This document shows, one piece after another, positions 27,389 to 36,516 of a stretch of 64,000 nucleotides of DNA. Within the stretch, counting starts at the first letter, position 1. Each line of letters opens with the position of its first letter. The stretch is from Streptomyces macrolidinus (GTDB lineage Bacteria > Actinomycetota > Actinomycetes > Streptomycetales > Streptomycetaceae), in NCBI RefSeq assembly GCF_023887685.1, contig NZ_JAMWMR010000006.1, forward strand, positions 124,001-188,000. The letters run 5' to 3'. A program made the position numbers and the translations under genes. Under the pieces are notes generated by a model that was not told the DNA's origin, ran no database searches, and saw only the letters and a list, made by a program, of their open reading frames with translations.

Positions 27389-28558
27389 TCAGCCCGCGAT
27401 GGTGTCGGCTGCCGCGAGGTAGCCGGCGAGAAGGGCGTGTGCGACCTCGCTGACCGCGGTGTCGTCGGGCAGGAAGGCGGCCGAGTGCAGACCTTCCTGG
27501 TCGCCCCTGGTGCCGACGAACATCATCAGCGAGGGGAAGTGCTCGGAGTAGTAGGAGAAGTCGTCGGAGCCGGCGGACCTGAGTTCGGGCGCCGGGCGGA
27601 GCCCCAGCTCGCCGAGCAACGGTGCCGTCGCCGAGGCAAGGGCCGGGTCGTTGACCAATACGGGCTCGCCGTGGACGAAGGAGACCTCGGCCCGGCATCC
27701 TTGGGTGCGGGCAATGAGCCGGGCTGTCTCCCTCATCTCCCGCTGTACGGCGGTACGTTGGTCCGCGTCCATGGCGCGCAGGGTGCCGCGTGCGCTCGCC
27801 ACGTCCGGTACGACGTTGGCCGCGCTTCCGGCATCGAGCCGGGTGACGCTGAGGACCAGCGGCGACATGGGGTCGGTGCGCCGGCTGACCAGAGTCTGCA
27901 GGGCGACGACGATATGGGCGAGCGCGGCGACGGGGTCGTGCGTGAGGTGCGGGTAGGCCGCGTGGCCCCCTTGCCCGTGCACGGTGATCGTGAACTCGTC
28001 GGAGGAGGCGTTGACCGCGCCGGGTGTGCAGGCGACGGTGCCCGGGGCCAGCAACGGCTGGACGTGGGCGCCGATGACCGCACGGCACTGTTCGCGCCGG
28101 AGGATGCCGTCCTCGACGATGTCCAGCGCGCCCGACGGATAGGCCTCCTCGCGCGGCTGAAGGACCAGCAGCATCGGTACGGCGCCGACGTGGTCCACCG
28201 CGAGGGCCAGCGCCGTCGCGGCGGCCATGTGGACGTCGTGGCCGCAGGCGTGCATGACGCCGCTGCGCCGCGAGGCCCAGGGCACGCCGGTGCGCTCGGT
28301 CACGGCCAGGGCGTCCATCTCCCCGCGTACGGCGATGGCGGGCCCTGCGCCGCCCACGCGCACGATCGCCCCGGTGTCGGCGGTCTTGACCACGTCGCAG
28401 CGGGCAGGCAGCGCCTCGATCACCGTGTCGCGGGTCTGGGCCTCGTCGCCGGACAGGCGCGGCTCGGCGTGGAGGCGGCGGCGCAGGGCGAGCGCGTCGG
28501 GCAGGCGCCGTCGCAGCTCTTCGGTCAGGCGGGTGCGGGTCGGGGAGTCCATGGTCAT
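27389..28558 (-). CDS. M20 family amidohydrolase/peptidase
   Basis: A 389-residue metallohydrolase with metal-binding HACGHDVHMAAATAL (His, Asp, His), LQPREEAYPSGA (catalytic Glu pair) and a dimerisation domain (VHGQGGHAAYPHLTHDPV). Members hydrolyse N-acyl amino acids, indole-acetyl-amino acids or small amides (AbgB/HipO-like). Its ATG overlaps the stop of the upstream amidohydrolase gene (ATGA), so it is the last gene of the permease/ligase/amidohydrolase operon. It probably releases an amino acid from an N-acyl compound handled by this operon. Confidence 0.88.
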   Translation of the reverse strand: MTMDSPTRTRLTEELRRRLPDALALRRRLHAEPRLSGDEAQTRDTVIEALPARCDVVKTADTGAIVRVGGAGPAIAVRGEMDALAVTERTGVPWASRRSGVMHACGHDVHMAAATALALAVDHVGAVPMLLVLQPREEAYPSGALDIVEDGILRREQCRAVIGAHVQPLLAPGTVACTPGAVNASSDEFTITVHGQGGHAAYPHLTHDPVAALAHIVVALQTLVSRRTDPMSPLVLSVTRLDAGSAANVVPDVASARGTLRAMDADQRTAVQREMRETARLIARTQGCRAEVSFVHGEPVLVNDPALASATAPLLGELGLRPAPELRSAGSDDFSYYSEHFPSLMMFVGTRGDQEGLHSAAFLPDDTAVSEVAHALLAGYLAAADTIAG

Positions 28559-29712
28559 CGCGCCTCCGTCAGACCGTAGACACGCCGGGCGTTGTCCCGG
28601 CCGGTCAGCCGGACGACGCGGGCGGCCTCATCGGGGTGCCAGTCCCCGTCGTCGACCCACCGGCCGAGCGCGCGGCGCATCCCTCGACGCCAGAGCAGGG
28701 CGCCCAGGTAGTGCAGTTCGGGCGGGCCCCACGCGTCCGACGAGAAGAGGACCTTGGAGAAGGGGGCGAGTTCGAGTGATTCGGCGATCAGCGCGTCGGA
28801 GCGAGCGCCCGTGTAGTTGACGCCGAGTCCGACGTCGAAATAGACGTGCGGGAAGATCTGGGCGAGGTAGCCGGCGCCGCGCTGGTACGGATAGCAGTGC
28901 AGGAGCAGCAGATCGACACCGTGCGGCTGGACGTTCTTGATGAACCGCGTGAGCAGCAGCGGGTCGCAGCGGTGCAGTTCCACGTCGGCGTCGCCGTAGC
29001 CTGCGTGCAGTTGGATCGGCAGACCGCGGTCTACGCCCGTCCACAGGGCGAAGCGCAGCAGGACGGGGTCGGACACCCGGTACGTTCCGGTGGCTTCCGC
29101 ATTCCGCAGCCATGCCCCGGCGGCGCGGACGGTCTCGTCGTCGGTGGGGCGGTCCGGGTCGAAGTCGAAGCCGTGACGGTAGGCGATGATGCTCTTCACG
29201 CCGACCGCAGCCGCGGTTCGTTCGGCGAGCACGGCACGGAACCGTCCGGGGAGTTCCGTGGCGGTGGCTCCGCCACGGGCGACGTCTTCCAGTACCGATT
29301 CGAGGCGTACGACCTCATGGGCCGCTTGCCCGGAGACCTCGGCCATCTCCGCCACGCCGAGGATCGCCTCGCCCTTGTGCCCCGTCTCGACGAGGTAGTC
29401 GCCGATTCCGCTGGCGGTCAGGAGACGGCGCGTGACCTCGGAAGGTCCGAGGGCGTCGCGGGCGGCCAGGTAGGACTCTGCCGAGGCATGTGGTTCGAGT
29501 CCCAGGAGGGGGGCGCACCAGCGGCGTATCGCGAAGCCGAGCTGGGAGTCGAGGTGGGTCGTGCCGGGCGGTGCGGGCCAGTCGGACTCGGTGAGCATCA
29601 GCTCGAATCCGGCACGGTCCGTGGCACCGCGCAGCGCGCCGTGGACATGGTGGTCGACGAGCGGCGTGGTGCGCAGCGCGGCTTCGAGTGTGGGGTGGAC
29701 TTCAGTGGACAC
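28555..29712 (-). CDS. Amidohydrolase-2 family protein (FluG N-terminal-like)
   Basis: A 385-residue amidohydrolase with PLVDHHVHGALRG near the N-terminus (HxH metal site), PIQLHAGYGDADVELH in the middle, LLLHCYPYQRGAGYLAQIF and the C-terminal metal Asp in FSSDAWGPPELHYLGALL. It resembles the nodulin/FluG-type amidohydrolase domain that, in FluG proteins, is fused to a glutamine-synthetase domain; here that partner is the adjacent upstream gene. GTG 29712 overlaps the ligase stop by 11 bp. The ancestral frame is open upstream, but the rest is antisense to the ligase gene. Confidence 0.8.
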   Translation of the reverse strand: MSTEVHPTLEAALRTTPLVDHHVHGALRGATDRAGFELMLTESDWPAPPGTTHLDSQLGFAIRRWCAPLLGLEPHASAESYLAARDALGPSEVTRRLLTASGIGDYLVETGHKGEAILGVAEMAEVSGQAAHEVVRLESVLEDVARGGATATELPGRFRAVLAERTAAAVGVKSIIAYRHGFDFDPDRPTDDETVRAAGAWLRNAEATGTYRVSDPVLLRFALWTGVDRGLPIQLHAGYGDADVELHRCDPLLLTRFIKNVQPHGVDLLLLHCYPYQRGAGYLAQIFPHVYFDVGLGVNYTGARSDALIAESLELAPFSKVLFSSDAWGPPELHYLGALLWRRGMRRALGRWVDDGDWHPDEAARVVRLTGRDNARRVYGLTEAR

Positions 29713-31015
29713 GTGCGGTCTCCCGGGCGCGGGCGGCGTCGCCGTCGAGGCCGTCCAGGTGGGCGAGTTCACCATGGCGGACGGCGAGGTGGGTGGTGAG
29801 CAGGTCGGGGTCGAACCAGGAGCATGCGACCTTGTCGGCCTCCAGCGCCTGGAGTGCCTCCGGCAGGGTGCGCGGCAACGCGGGCACCGCGGTGAGATCG
29901 CTCTCGGCGGCGTTCTCCGGCCATACCTTCGGCCGCGGGTAGTCGGCCGGGTCGCCATTCAGCCCCTCGAGGCCGGCGCGGACGAGTACGCCGAGCGCCA
30001 GCCAGGGGTTGGCGGTGGCGTCGGCCGCCCGGTACTCGAGGTTGAACTGGCGGGCCAAGTCGCCTCCGCCGAGCCGGGACGTGGGGCAGATCCGCAGCAG
30101 GGCCTCGCGGTCGCGTTCGGCGAGATAGACACCGCCGGCGCTCCAGCGGTGCGGGGTCAGCCGCAGGTACGAGGTGGGGCTGGGCGCGGTCCAGGCCGTG
30201 AGCGCGCGAGCGTGGCGCAGGATGCCGGCGGCGAAGCGGACGCCGGGTTCGGACAGGCCGCCCGGCTGCGTGGGGTCGTGGAGGACGGGGCGTCCGTCGG
30301 CGTCCTGGAGGCTGAGGTGGATGTGGACGCCGTTGCCGGATCCGTCGGGGTCGGGCAGGGGTGCGAAACCGGCGCGCAGGCCTCGTCGGGTGGCGAGGTC
30401 GCGGACCAGTTCCCGCAGCAGCACGGCCCGGTCGGCGGCGGTGAGGGCGTCCGCGGGACGCAGAGTGATCTCGAACTGGTCCTCGCCGTACTCGGGCAGC
30501 CAGTTCTCGGGCTGCAGCCCGGCCCCGTCGAGGAGAGCAAGGAGGTCGGACCCGAACGGCTCCGCGGCGCGCAGCCGTTGCAGGGAGAAGGGGCGGGTCG
30601 CGGGAAGGCCTTCGAGGGTGAATTCGTGCTCGAAGGACGCGGTGACGCTCAGGCCCGTCGTCTCGCGCAGTTCGTCGAGAGCGGTGCGCAGGAAGGTGCG
30701 GGGACAGCAGGCCCAGGGCTCGCCGTCCAACTGTGTCTGGTCGGCGAGGTAGAGGCGCAGTCCGGGCTTGCCGACGTCCGGGTCCGCGGGGATGTCGGTC
30801 CGCGTGGACTCGGCGGGCAGCAGACGAAGGTCGCCGGTGGAACCGAACGCGGCGCCGGACGCGATGGTCCCGAAGGACGTGATGCCGAGGTTGGCGGGGA
30901 CCCAGCCGGTGCCGCTCCGCAGGACGTCCTCTTCGTCGGAGTGGGGCACGGCACGGCCTCTGACCTGTCCTGACAGGTCGCAGGTCGCGACGAACACGGT
31001 GGTGGGGTCGGACAT
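29702..31015 (-). CDS. Glutamine synthetase-like gamma-glutamyl ligase
   Basis: A 437-residue protein of the glutamine synthetase superfamily with shortened beta-grasp. Landmarks are SFEHEFTLEG (metal Glu), GEDQFEITLRPADAL, the substrate-loop NGVHIHLSLQD, SYLRLTPHRWSAGGVY and the C-terminal LEYRAADATANPWLALGVL. Such GlnA-like proteins act as gamma-glutamylpolyamine or gamma-glutamyl-amine ligases rather than making glutamine. It starts at ATG 31015 and is followed, with an 11-bp overlap, by the amidohydrolase gene. Together with the APC permease it suggests uptake and gamma-glutamylation of an amine. Confidence 0.85.
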   Translation of the reverse strand: MSDPTTVFVATCDLSGQVRGRAVPHSDEEDVLRSGTGWVPANLGITSFGTIASGAAFGSTGDLRLLPAESTRTDIPADPDVGKPGLRLYLADQTQLDGEPWACCPRTFLRTALDELRETTGLSVTASFEHEFTLEGLPATRPFSLQRLRAAEPFGSDLLALLDGAGLQPENWLPEYGEDQFEITLRPADALTAADRAVLLRELVRDLATRRGLRAGFAPLPDPDGSGNGVHIHLSLQDADGRPVLHDPTQPGGLSEPGVRFAAGILRHARALTAWTAPSPTSYLRLTPHRWSAGGVYLAERDREALLRICPTSRLGGGDLARQFNLEYRAADATANPWLALGVLVRAGLEGLNGDPADYPRPKVWPENAAESDLTAVPALPRTLPEALQALEADKVACSWFDPDLLTTHLAVRHGELAHLDGLDGDAARARETARVH

Positions 31016-31071
31016 CGACGGCTCCTGAACGGGTGCTGTGGTGCGGGAGGTTGCTCGCGAGAGCGGCGTGG

Positions 31072-32577
31072 CTACGAGGACAGGCCGGTGGGTTGTGCGG
31101 AGTGGGGCGAGGGCGCGCCGGGGGCGTGGTCGGCCGGTGCCGGTGGTACGGGGTCGGCGCCGACCGCGTCGGCCTGTTCCGCGCGCAGGCTGTCCCCGAT
31201 GCGCTGGGCCCGTTCGGGGGCCAGAACCACTATGGCCGCTCCGGCCAGACACCAGGCGCCCGCGATCCACGGGAAGTAGCTGTAGGGGGCCTCCTGGCCG
31301 GTGGACTGCTGGGTGAAGACGAAGACGAGGTAGGCGATGGCGGCGACGGGCACCACCACTTCCCAGCGGGGGATGCCGCCCCGGCCGGAGAGCGTGAAGG
31401 CGATGACTCCCGCGCCGGCGACCGCGTAGGCGACGAGGAGGCAGAGGACTCCGATGGTGGCGAACCAGTAGTAGGTGTCGAAGGCGTTGGTGCCGGCGAC
31501 CCAGACAGCGGCGCAGAGCAGGACGCCGATGACGCCGGTGGAGCGCAACGCGGGGACGGGGGCGTGGGTGCGCGGGTGGGTGCGGGCCAGTCGGCGCGGG
31601 CCGAATCCGTCGCGGGCCAGGGCGAAGCACAGGCGCGCGGCAGCCGCTGAGGAGGACAGCGCCCCGGCGAACGCGGCGGCGGCTGCGGTGAAGGCGATGA
31701 CAAGGGCGAACCAGGTACCGATGTACTGCCCGGCGAGGGTGGACAGCGCCGACTCGGCGGAGGTGAAGGCGGCGATGCCGCGGTCGTCGGTGCCGAAGCC
31801 GATGGTCTCGGCGAACATCACGCCCACGTACAGGATGCCGGTGAGCACGATGCTGCCGACCAGCGCTCTGGGAATGTTGCGCTTGGGGTCGGCGGTCTCC
31901 TCGCCCAGGGAGGTGCAGGCCTCGAACCCCGCCCAGGAGAGGAAGGCGAACACGGTCGCCGTGACGATGGCGCTCGTGCTGTGGCCTCCCGTGGTGAAGG
32001 GGGACAGGTCGAAGCCCTGGCCGCGGGGCGCGCTGCCGGTGCCGACGCGGACCATGACGACGGCGCTCAGCACCAGCATCGCCAGGATGCCGATGCCTTC
32101 GATCAGCAGAAGTGCGCGCGCGGTGATGCGGGTGTCACGTGAGTTGAGAACGGTCACACCGACCGCGGCGATCAGTGAGATGACGATCCAGGGGCCGCTG
32201 TCGTGGACCCCGAGCGCGGCCAGGAAGGCGCGCACGAAGACGCCTGTGGCGGCCAGGGTGCAGGCGAGGAAGGCCAGGTATGTTCCGAGCAGGGCGAATC
32301 CGCCGAAGAAGCCGGCGCGCGGGCCGATGGTGCTTCCGGCCAGGGCGTAGACGGAGCCGGCGTGGCTGATGTGCCGCGTCAGGCGCCAGAACCCGTAGCC
32401 GACGAGGGCGACGCCGAACAGGCCGAGAAGGAAGACGAGTGGGACGGCGGTGCCGACCGTGCCCGCGACCCCGGCGCCATTGAGGCCCATGGCGAGCGTC
32501 GGGCCCATCATGCCGACGGAGAGCGCCCAGGCCTCCCAGAGTCGGAGCTTGCGTCGGGGCCGGTCTTCAGCAGGCAC
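31072..32577 (-). CDS. APC superfamily amino acid/amine permease
   Basis: A 501-residue transporter with about 12 predicted helices. It reads LRLWEAWALSVGMMGPTLAM then LNGAGVAGTVGTAVPL at helix 1 and FLSWAGFEACTSLGEETADP, typical of the APC family. The GTG start at 32577 is supported by a GGGAG site and by a promoter-like TTGACG (32655-32650) with a TATTTC box 16 nt away, both of which would lie inside the protein if the upstream frame were used. It is the first gene of the operon and is separated from the RpiR-type regulator by a perfect palindrome. Confidence 0.88.
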   Translation of the reverse strand: MPAEDRPRRKLRLWEAWALSVGMMGPTLAMGLNGAGVAGTVGTAVPLVFLLGLFGVALVGYGFWRLTRHISHAGSVYALAGSTIGPRAGFFGGFALLGTYLAFLACTLAATGVFVRAFLAALGVHDSGPWIVISLIAAVGVTVLNSRDTRITARALLLIEGIGILAMLVLSAVVMVRVGTGSAPRGQGFDLSPFTTGGHSTSAIVTATVFAFLSWAGFEACTSLGEETADPKRNIPRALVGSIVLTGILYVGVMFAETIGFGTDDRGIAAFTSAESALSTLAGQYIGTWFALVIAFTAAAAAFAGALSSSAAAARLCFALARDGFGPRRLARTHPRTHAPVPALRSTGVIGVLLCAAVWVAGTNAFDTYYWFATIGVLCLLVAYAVAGAGVIAFTLSGRGGIPRWEVVVPVAAIAYLVFVFTQQSTGQEAPYSYFPWIAGAWCLAGAAIVVLAPERAQRIGDSLRAEQADAVGADPVPPAPADHAPGAPSPHSAQPTGLSS

Positions 32578-32670
32578 GGAGGCTCCCTGGTGGGCGGGGC
32601 CGCTGCGTACGGCCCGGACGCTGACATGAAATATCCATTCCAGGTAGGGCGTCAATAGTCTGTCCACGGC

Positions 32671-32684
32671 GAAACAGTTGTTTC
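32671..32684. promoter_or_regulatory. Palindromic operator candidate for the RpiR regulator
   Basis: GAAACAGTTGTTTC is an inverted repeat GAAACA/TGTTTC with a 2-nt centre, located between the regulator stop (32728) and the permease promoter elements. It is well placed as an operator of the adjacent RpiR-type regulator, whose family typically binds such GAAA/TTTC palindromes. Confidence 0.6.
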
Positions 32685-32727
32685 ACCCTTCCGGGGTTTC
32701 GCCCGCTCAGGAGACCCGCTTCGCTCC

Positions 32728-33636
32728 TCAGCCCAAGTCCGGTTCAGACCCGAGTTCCAGTTCTGCGAGCGCCTCGTCGACCGCGCGCATCCGCTGGGTC
32801 GCGGCAGCCCCGAGCCGCGCCTGCACAGCGGCCACCAGCGCCTCCGTCAGCGCCAGGGGTGCTACCAGACTGTCGAACGGGCTGGGCGCCTCCACCCGAG
32901 TGGGCAGCACGACGTCCGCGAACTGCGCGATGGGCGACAGCCATGGGTCGGTGACCAGTACGACTGTCGCCCCACGGCCATGGGCGAAGCGCGCCAACTC
33001 GACGGTGCCCCGCTGATACCGCCTCAGATCGAAGACGACACACACGTCCCGTGGCCCCAGATCGGCCGCCAGGCCCTCGTCGCGTCCCGGCCCCCGCACA
33101 TGCAGCAGCGTGTCCGGGCGCATCAGCCGCAGATGCAGATCGAGGTACTCCGCCAGCATGGAGGTGAACCGCCCGCCGAAGCCCACGATGCGCCTCGACG
33201 TGTCACACAGCAGCTCCGTGGCCCGCTCGAAGTCCTCGGCAGGCAGCGCGGCGAAGGTCTGCTTCAGGGCGGCACAGCCCACATCGGCCGCCACCTCGAC
33301 CAGTTCCGACGTGTTCGAGGCGTCCGTGATCATCGCCGGCAGCGTCAACGGCGAGGCCCTTCGCGCCTGCACCTCGTCCCGCAGCGCCGCCTGGAAGTCC
33401 CGGTAACCGGCGAACCCGAGGCGGGCCACGAAACGCACCACGGTCGGAGCACTCGCACCGGCCCGCGCGGCGAGCGCCGAGGTCGACTCCAGACCCGCGG
33501 CCGGATAGCGGCCGAGCAGCGCCTTCGCGATCTTCCGCTCACCGGCCGAGAAGGAGTCCTGCGCACGGCGCACCCGGTCGGCCACCGTCTGCGCGGGCGC
33601 GCGCGATGCGTCGCCATGGTCTTGAGGGGTGGGCAT
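32728..33636 (-). CDS. MurR/RpiR family transcriptional regulator
   Basis: A 302-residue regulator: an N-terminal HTH_6 domain (QDSFSAGERKIAKALLGRYP, then GASAPTVVRFVARLGFAGY) and a C-terminal SIS sugar-isomerase-like domain (FGGRFTSMLAEYLDLHL, VLVTDPWLSPIAQFADVVLP). ATG 33636 follows AAGGA and the family start fits, whereas the upstream extension is translated from a 7-bp repeat region. It lies directly upstream of the permease operon in the same direction, and likely controls it through the palindrome at 32671. Confidence 0.85.
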   Translation of the reverse strand: MPTPQDHGDASRAPAQTVADRVRRAQDSFSAGERKIAKALLGRYPAAGLESTSALAARAGASAPTVVRFVARLGFAGYRDFQAALRDEVQARRASPLTLPAMITDASNTSELVEVAADVGCAALKQTFAALPAEDFERATELLCDTSRRIVGFGGRFTSMLAEYLDLHLRLMRPDTLLHVRGPGRDEGLAADLGPRDVCVVFDLRRYQRGTVELARFAHGRGATVVLVTDPWLSPIAQFADVVLPTRVEAPSPFDSLVAPLALTEALVAAVQARLGAAATQRMRAVDEALAELELGSEPDLG

Positions 33637-33763
33637 TCGTTCCTTCTCTCCGCTCGCTTCAGGATCTCCCGCAGGCCGCCCATCGTGGTCGAACCGCGCC
33701 TCGGATCGTGTCATCTCGTCCCGTCCGCCACCTAGCGGAGGGCGGGACTCTTCCGTTCCCGCC

Positions 33764-33798
33764 GAGAGCCGAGAGCCGAGAGCCGAGAGCCGAGAGCC
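33764..33798 (+). repeat. Five perfect tandem copies of GAGAGCC
   Basis: A 35-bp microsatellite of the 7-bp unit GAGAGCC, repeated exactly five times. It lies in the 331-bp gap (33637-33967) between the divergent RpiR regulator and DUF4246 genes. No other gene is apparent in this gap. Confidence 0.9.
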
Positions 33799-33967
33799 TG
33801 CGCCGTCGCGCCGCACGGAATCGCGACGCGTTCGCGGGAACGGACCGGGAGGCCACCGCGATCACGGCTGCGTAGCGGACCGGGAGCCCTCCGCGGCCAC
33901 GGCTGCGTTGTCAGTCCGTTGCCATACCCTTCCAGCCATCGCACAGCGACTGGAAGGATCAAGAGAG

Positions 33968-35479
33968 TTGACTGGCCTGTCCTCTTTCCCCCTGCCCTTT
34001 GAAGCGTCCCGTTCCATAGCGTTGGCAACGCCCCGGACGCTGCGGGAACTTCAGATGATGGAGTGCAGCGCCCATATCCGGGCGAAGCCCGGGTGGTTCG
34101 AGAAGATGAACGATGCCGACATCGTCGCCAGGTGGACGCAGGAAGCCGTCGCCCAGGGCCTCACCGAGGCGCAGGTGCGTTACGTGCTTGCCGAACTCGC
34201 GCATTACGCCGCGCTGCGGGACGGAGGAACCGGCGTCGAGGTGTCCGCCGTCGACGGGGTGTGGCAGTCCGACACACTGATCGACGACACGCTCCGGTCC
34301 CGGCTGCGTGAGGCGGTCCGTGTTCTGGAAGAGGTTCCCGAAGACGAACGGGACTGGCATCCCGGATCCGACGGGCAGGTGCTGGATCTGGTGCATCCGT
34401 CACTGTTCTGTCTGGTGAGAGAGGCGAGCGGGGCGCCCGAGCAGGCTTGGCGGAACCCGACGGACGGCTCCACGCGGCATGAGTTCTCGGAGAAGTTCCA
34501 GTGGCTGCCCACGGATGTAGACGTGAGTGACGACGGTGAGGTCACCTTCCGTTCGTACGTCAACAACGTCCATCCCGAGAACCATCACGAACTCGCCTCC
34601 GTTCTGCCGGACTTGTTCGCGCGTCTGCGTCCACTGCTGGAGAACGTGCTCACCGATCTGCGGCACCCTCGGCCTCTGCGGATCGAGGTCGATCCCTTCG
34701 GGTGGTACGGCGACTCGGAGCCGGAGTATCCGAGGAAGTCCTCCTACAGCGATGACGAGGCCTACGCGGAAGCCGTCCGTGTATGGGAGACGGCCTATGA
34801 CGAATGGAGGGACAACCGCCTTCCGGCCGTCCCGGACGCCCCGGCCTTCGCCGCGCCCGAACTGCCCGATGAATCCGCCCGAGTCGACCTGCGTGGCCGC
34901 AGCCTTCAGGTCATCGTCAAGCTCGCCACCATTCATCTCACCCCGGACAAGCCCGAGTACCCCGGCGGTTCCTGGCATGTCGAGGGGATGATGAACGAGC
35001 GGATCGTCTCGACCGGCATCTACTACTGGGACAGCGAGAACATCACCGAGAGCAGGCTGAGCTTCCGGGCGGCGGTCGACGACCCGTCCTACGAACAGAA
35101 CGACGACGAGGGTGTGCGTGAGGTCTACGGCCTGGAGAACGAGGGCGCGCTGAACCAGGTGCTGGGATCGGCATCGACACCGGCGGGCCGCTGCCTGGCG
35201 TTCCCGAACATCCTGCAACACCGCGTCGGATCGTTCCGCCTCGAGGACCCGACCCGCCCCGGATATCGCAAGATTCTCGCGTTCTTCCTGGTCGACCCGT
35301 CGCAGAAGATCTGCTCGACATCCGATGTGCCGCCGCAACAGCCCTGGTCGGACACCTCGACCATGACGCTTCAGCAGGCCAAGACCTACCGCGAACAGCT
35401 CATGCAGGAACGCAAGTTCTTCGTCGACGACCACAACGAGCAGCTCTACGAACGGGAGTTCTTCCTCTGCGAGCACTGA
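33968..35479 (+). CDS. DUF4246 protein, probable Fe(II)/2-oxoglutarate-type oxygenase
   Basis: A 503-residue soluble protein. The sequence begins SFPLPFEASRSIALATPRTL with KPGWFEKMNDADIVARWTQE, matching the DUF4246 N-terminus I know mainly from fungal proteins. A putative double-stranded beta-helix active site reads GGSWHVEGMMNERIVSTGI (H..E), with a distal His/Arg in FPNILQHRVGSF. TTG 33968 is chosen because it captures the conserved N-terminus and has GGAAGGA upstream. Function is unknown. Its stop lies 34 bp inside the convergent LuxR gene. Confidence 0.75.
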   Translation: MTGLSSFPLPFEASRSIALATPRTLRELQMMECSAHIRAKPGWFEKMNDADIVARWTQEAVAQGLTEAQVRYVLAELAHYAALRDGGTGVEVSAVDGVWQSDTLIDDTLRSRLREAVRVLEEVPEDERDWHPGSDGQVLDLVHPSLFCLVREASGAPEQAWRNPTDGSTRHEFSEKFQWLPTDVDVSDDGEVTFRSYVNNVHPENHHELASVLPDLFARLRPLLENVLTDLRHPRPLRIEVDPFGWYGDSEPEYPRKSSYSDDEAYAEAVRVWETAYDEWRDNRLPAVPDAPAFAAPELPDESARVDLRGRSLQVIVKLATIHLTPDKPEYPGGSWHVEGMMNERIVSTGIYYWDSENITESRLSFRAAVDDPSYEQNDDEGVREVYGLENEGALNQVLGSASTPAGRCLAFPNILQHRVGSFRLEDPTRPGYRKILAFFLVDPSQKICSTSDVPPQQPWSDTSTMTLQQAKTYREQLMQERKFFVDDHNEQLYEREFFLCEH

Positions 35480-36474
35480 ACCTGCGGCGCCTTCGGTTCC
35501 AGCCCCCAGGCCGTGGCGCGGCTCGCCGCGGCCACGCGGTTGGGGGCGTCGAGCTTGGTGAGGATGTGCTCGACGTGCGTGGCGACGGTGCGTGTGCTCA
35601 CGAAGAGGCGTTCGGCGATCTCCCGGTTGGTGAGCCCGGTGGTCAGCTCGGCCAGGACGTCCAGTTCACGCGGGGAGAGCCCAGCCGGGGGCACCACGCG
35701 GCGGCACTCGGCGAGTGTCGCCGCGCCCCGGCGGGCGAGTCGCAGTTCGAGCAGTCGTGACCCGTGGGGCACGAGGATCGTGGCGGGCAGGGTCCGCCGC
35801 ACGGACGCGCGTCGTACGACATCGCTCAGCAGTGCCACGTCACCGAGCCAGGCCGGGACCCGACCGCCGAGGGGCAGAGGGGCCGTCTGCGGCGGGTCCG
35901 GTACGGCCAGCGTCCACCCGTCGGCCGGGGCGTCCGGCGGCAGGGCGACGGGGCCTGGCGGTACGAGGACATCGACGGCCGCCGCCAGGCAGTCGTCGAG
36001 CAGGGCCAGGACGTGGTCGGTGGGCCGGAGTTGGCGCCGCCGCCCCTTCATGCTGAGGTTCAGCACACCCACGTAGCGGCCGTCCGGGGAGAACAGGCAC
36101 TGGGTCACCCCGTCCTCGAAGCCGGACGGTTCGATGACATCGCGGATGATGGTGGAGGCGGACCGCAGGCCCTCCGGCACGTCATGCAGCCACAGCAGCC
36201 CACCGGGGCGGCGCACCAGAGCGAACAGCGGATCCTCGTGCAGCCCGTTGCTCAGGTGCTCCCGCGCCCGCTCCGGGTAGCTGTTCGCCAGGCTGACATG
36301 GCGGCGCCGTACGGGATCCCAGCGGGCCAGGCACGCGTGGTCGCAGTCGACCACCTCGGACAGGGCCGAGAGCACCGCATGGGCGCTCCCGGCCTCGTAC
36401 GTGCCCCGTACCGCGGCATCGCGCACCCGCAGCGCCGCCTCCAGGACCGTCTCCATCGAAGCCACCGCCTCCAT
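35446..36474 (-). CDS. LuxR-family regulator with GAF-like sensor region
   Basis: A 342-residue protein. The C-terminal LuxR helix-turn-helix is GLSPRELDVLAELTTGLTNR, then LFVSTRTVATHVEHILTKLD. The N-terminal half resembles a GAF-type ligand-binding domain (CLFSPDGRYVGVLNLSM). It starts at MEAV or METV (36474 or 36456). It is placed downstream of the YtcJ-type amidohydrolase gene on the same strand, and its 3' end overlaps the DUF4246 gene. Ligand and target unknown. Confidence 0.85.
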   Translation of the reverse strand: MEAVASMETVLEAALRVRDAAVRGTYEAGSAHAVLSALSEVVDCDHACLARWDPVRRRHVSLANSYPERAREHLSNGLHEDPLFALVRRPGGLLWLHDVPEGLRSASTIIRDVIEPSGFEDGVTQCLFSPDGRYVGVLNLSMKGRRRQLRPTDHVLALLDDCLAAAVDVLVPPGPVALPPDAPADGWTLAVPDPPQTAPLPLGGRVPAWLGDVALLSDVVRRASVRRTLPATILVPHGSRLLELRLARRGAATLAECRRVVPPAGLSPRELDVLAELTTGLTNREIAERLFVSTRTVATHVEHILTKLDAPNRVAAASRATAWGLEPKAPQVQCSQRKNSRS

Positions 36475-36516
36475 CCGCGTAGCATCGACGGCCGCGCGGC
36501 CCCCGTCAACGCCTGT

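Noticed and set aside
33764..33798. CRISPR array
   Set aside because: 7-bp direct tandem repeats without spacers; no cas genes in the window.
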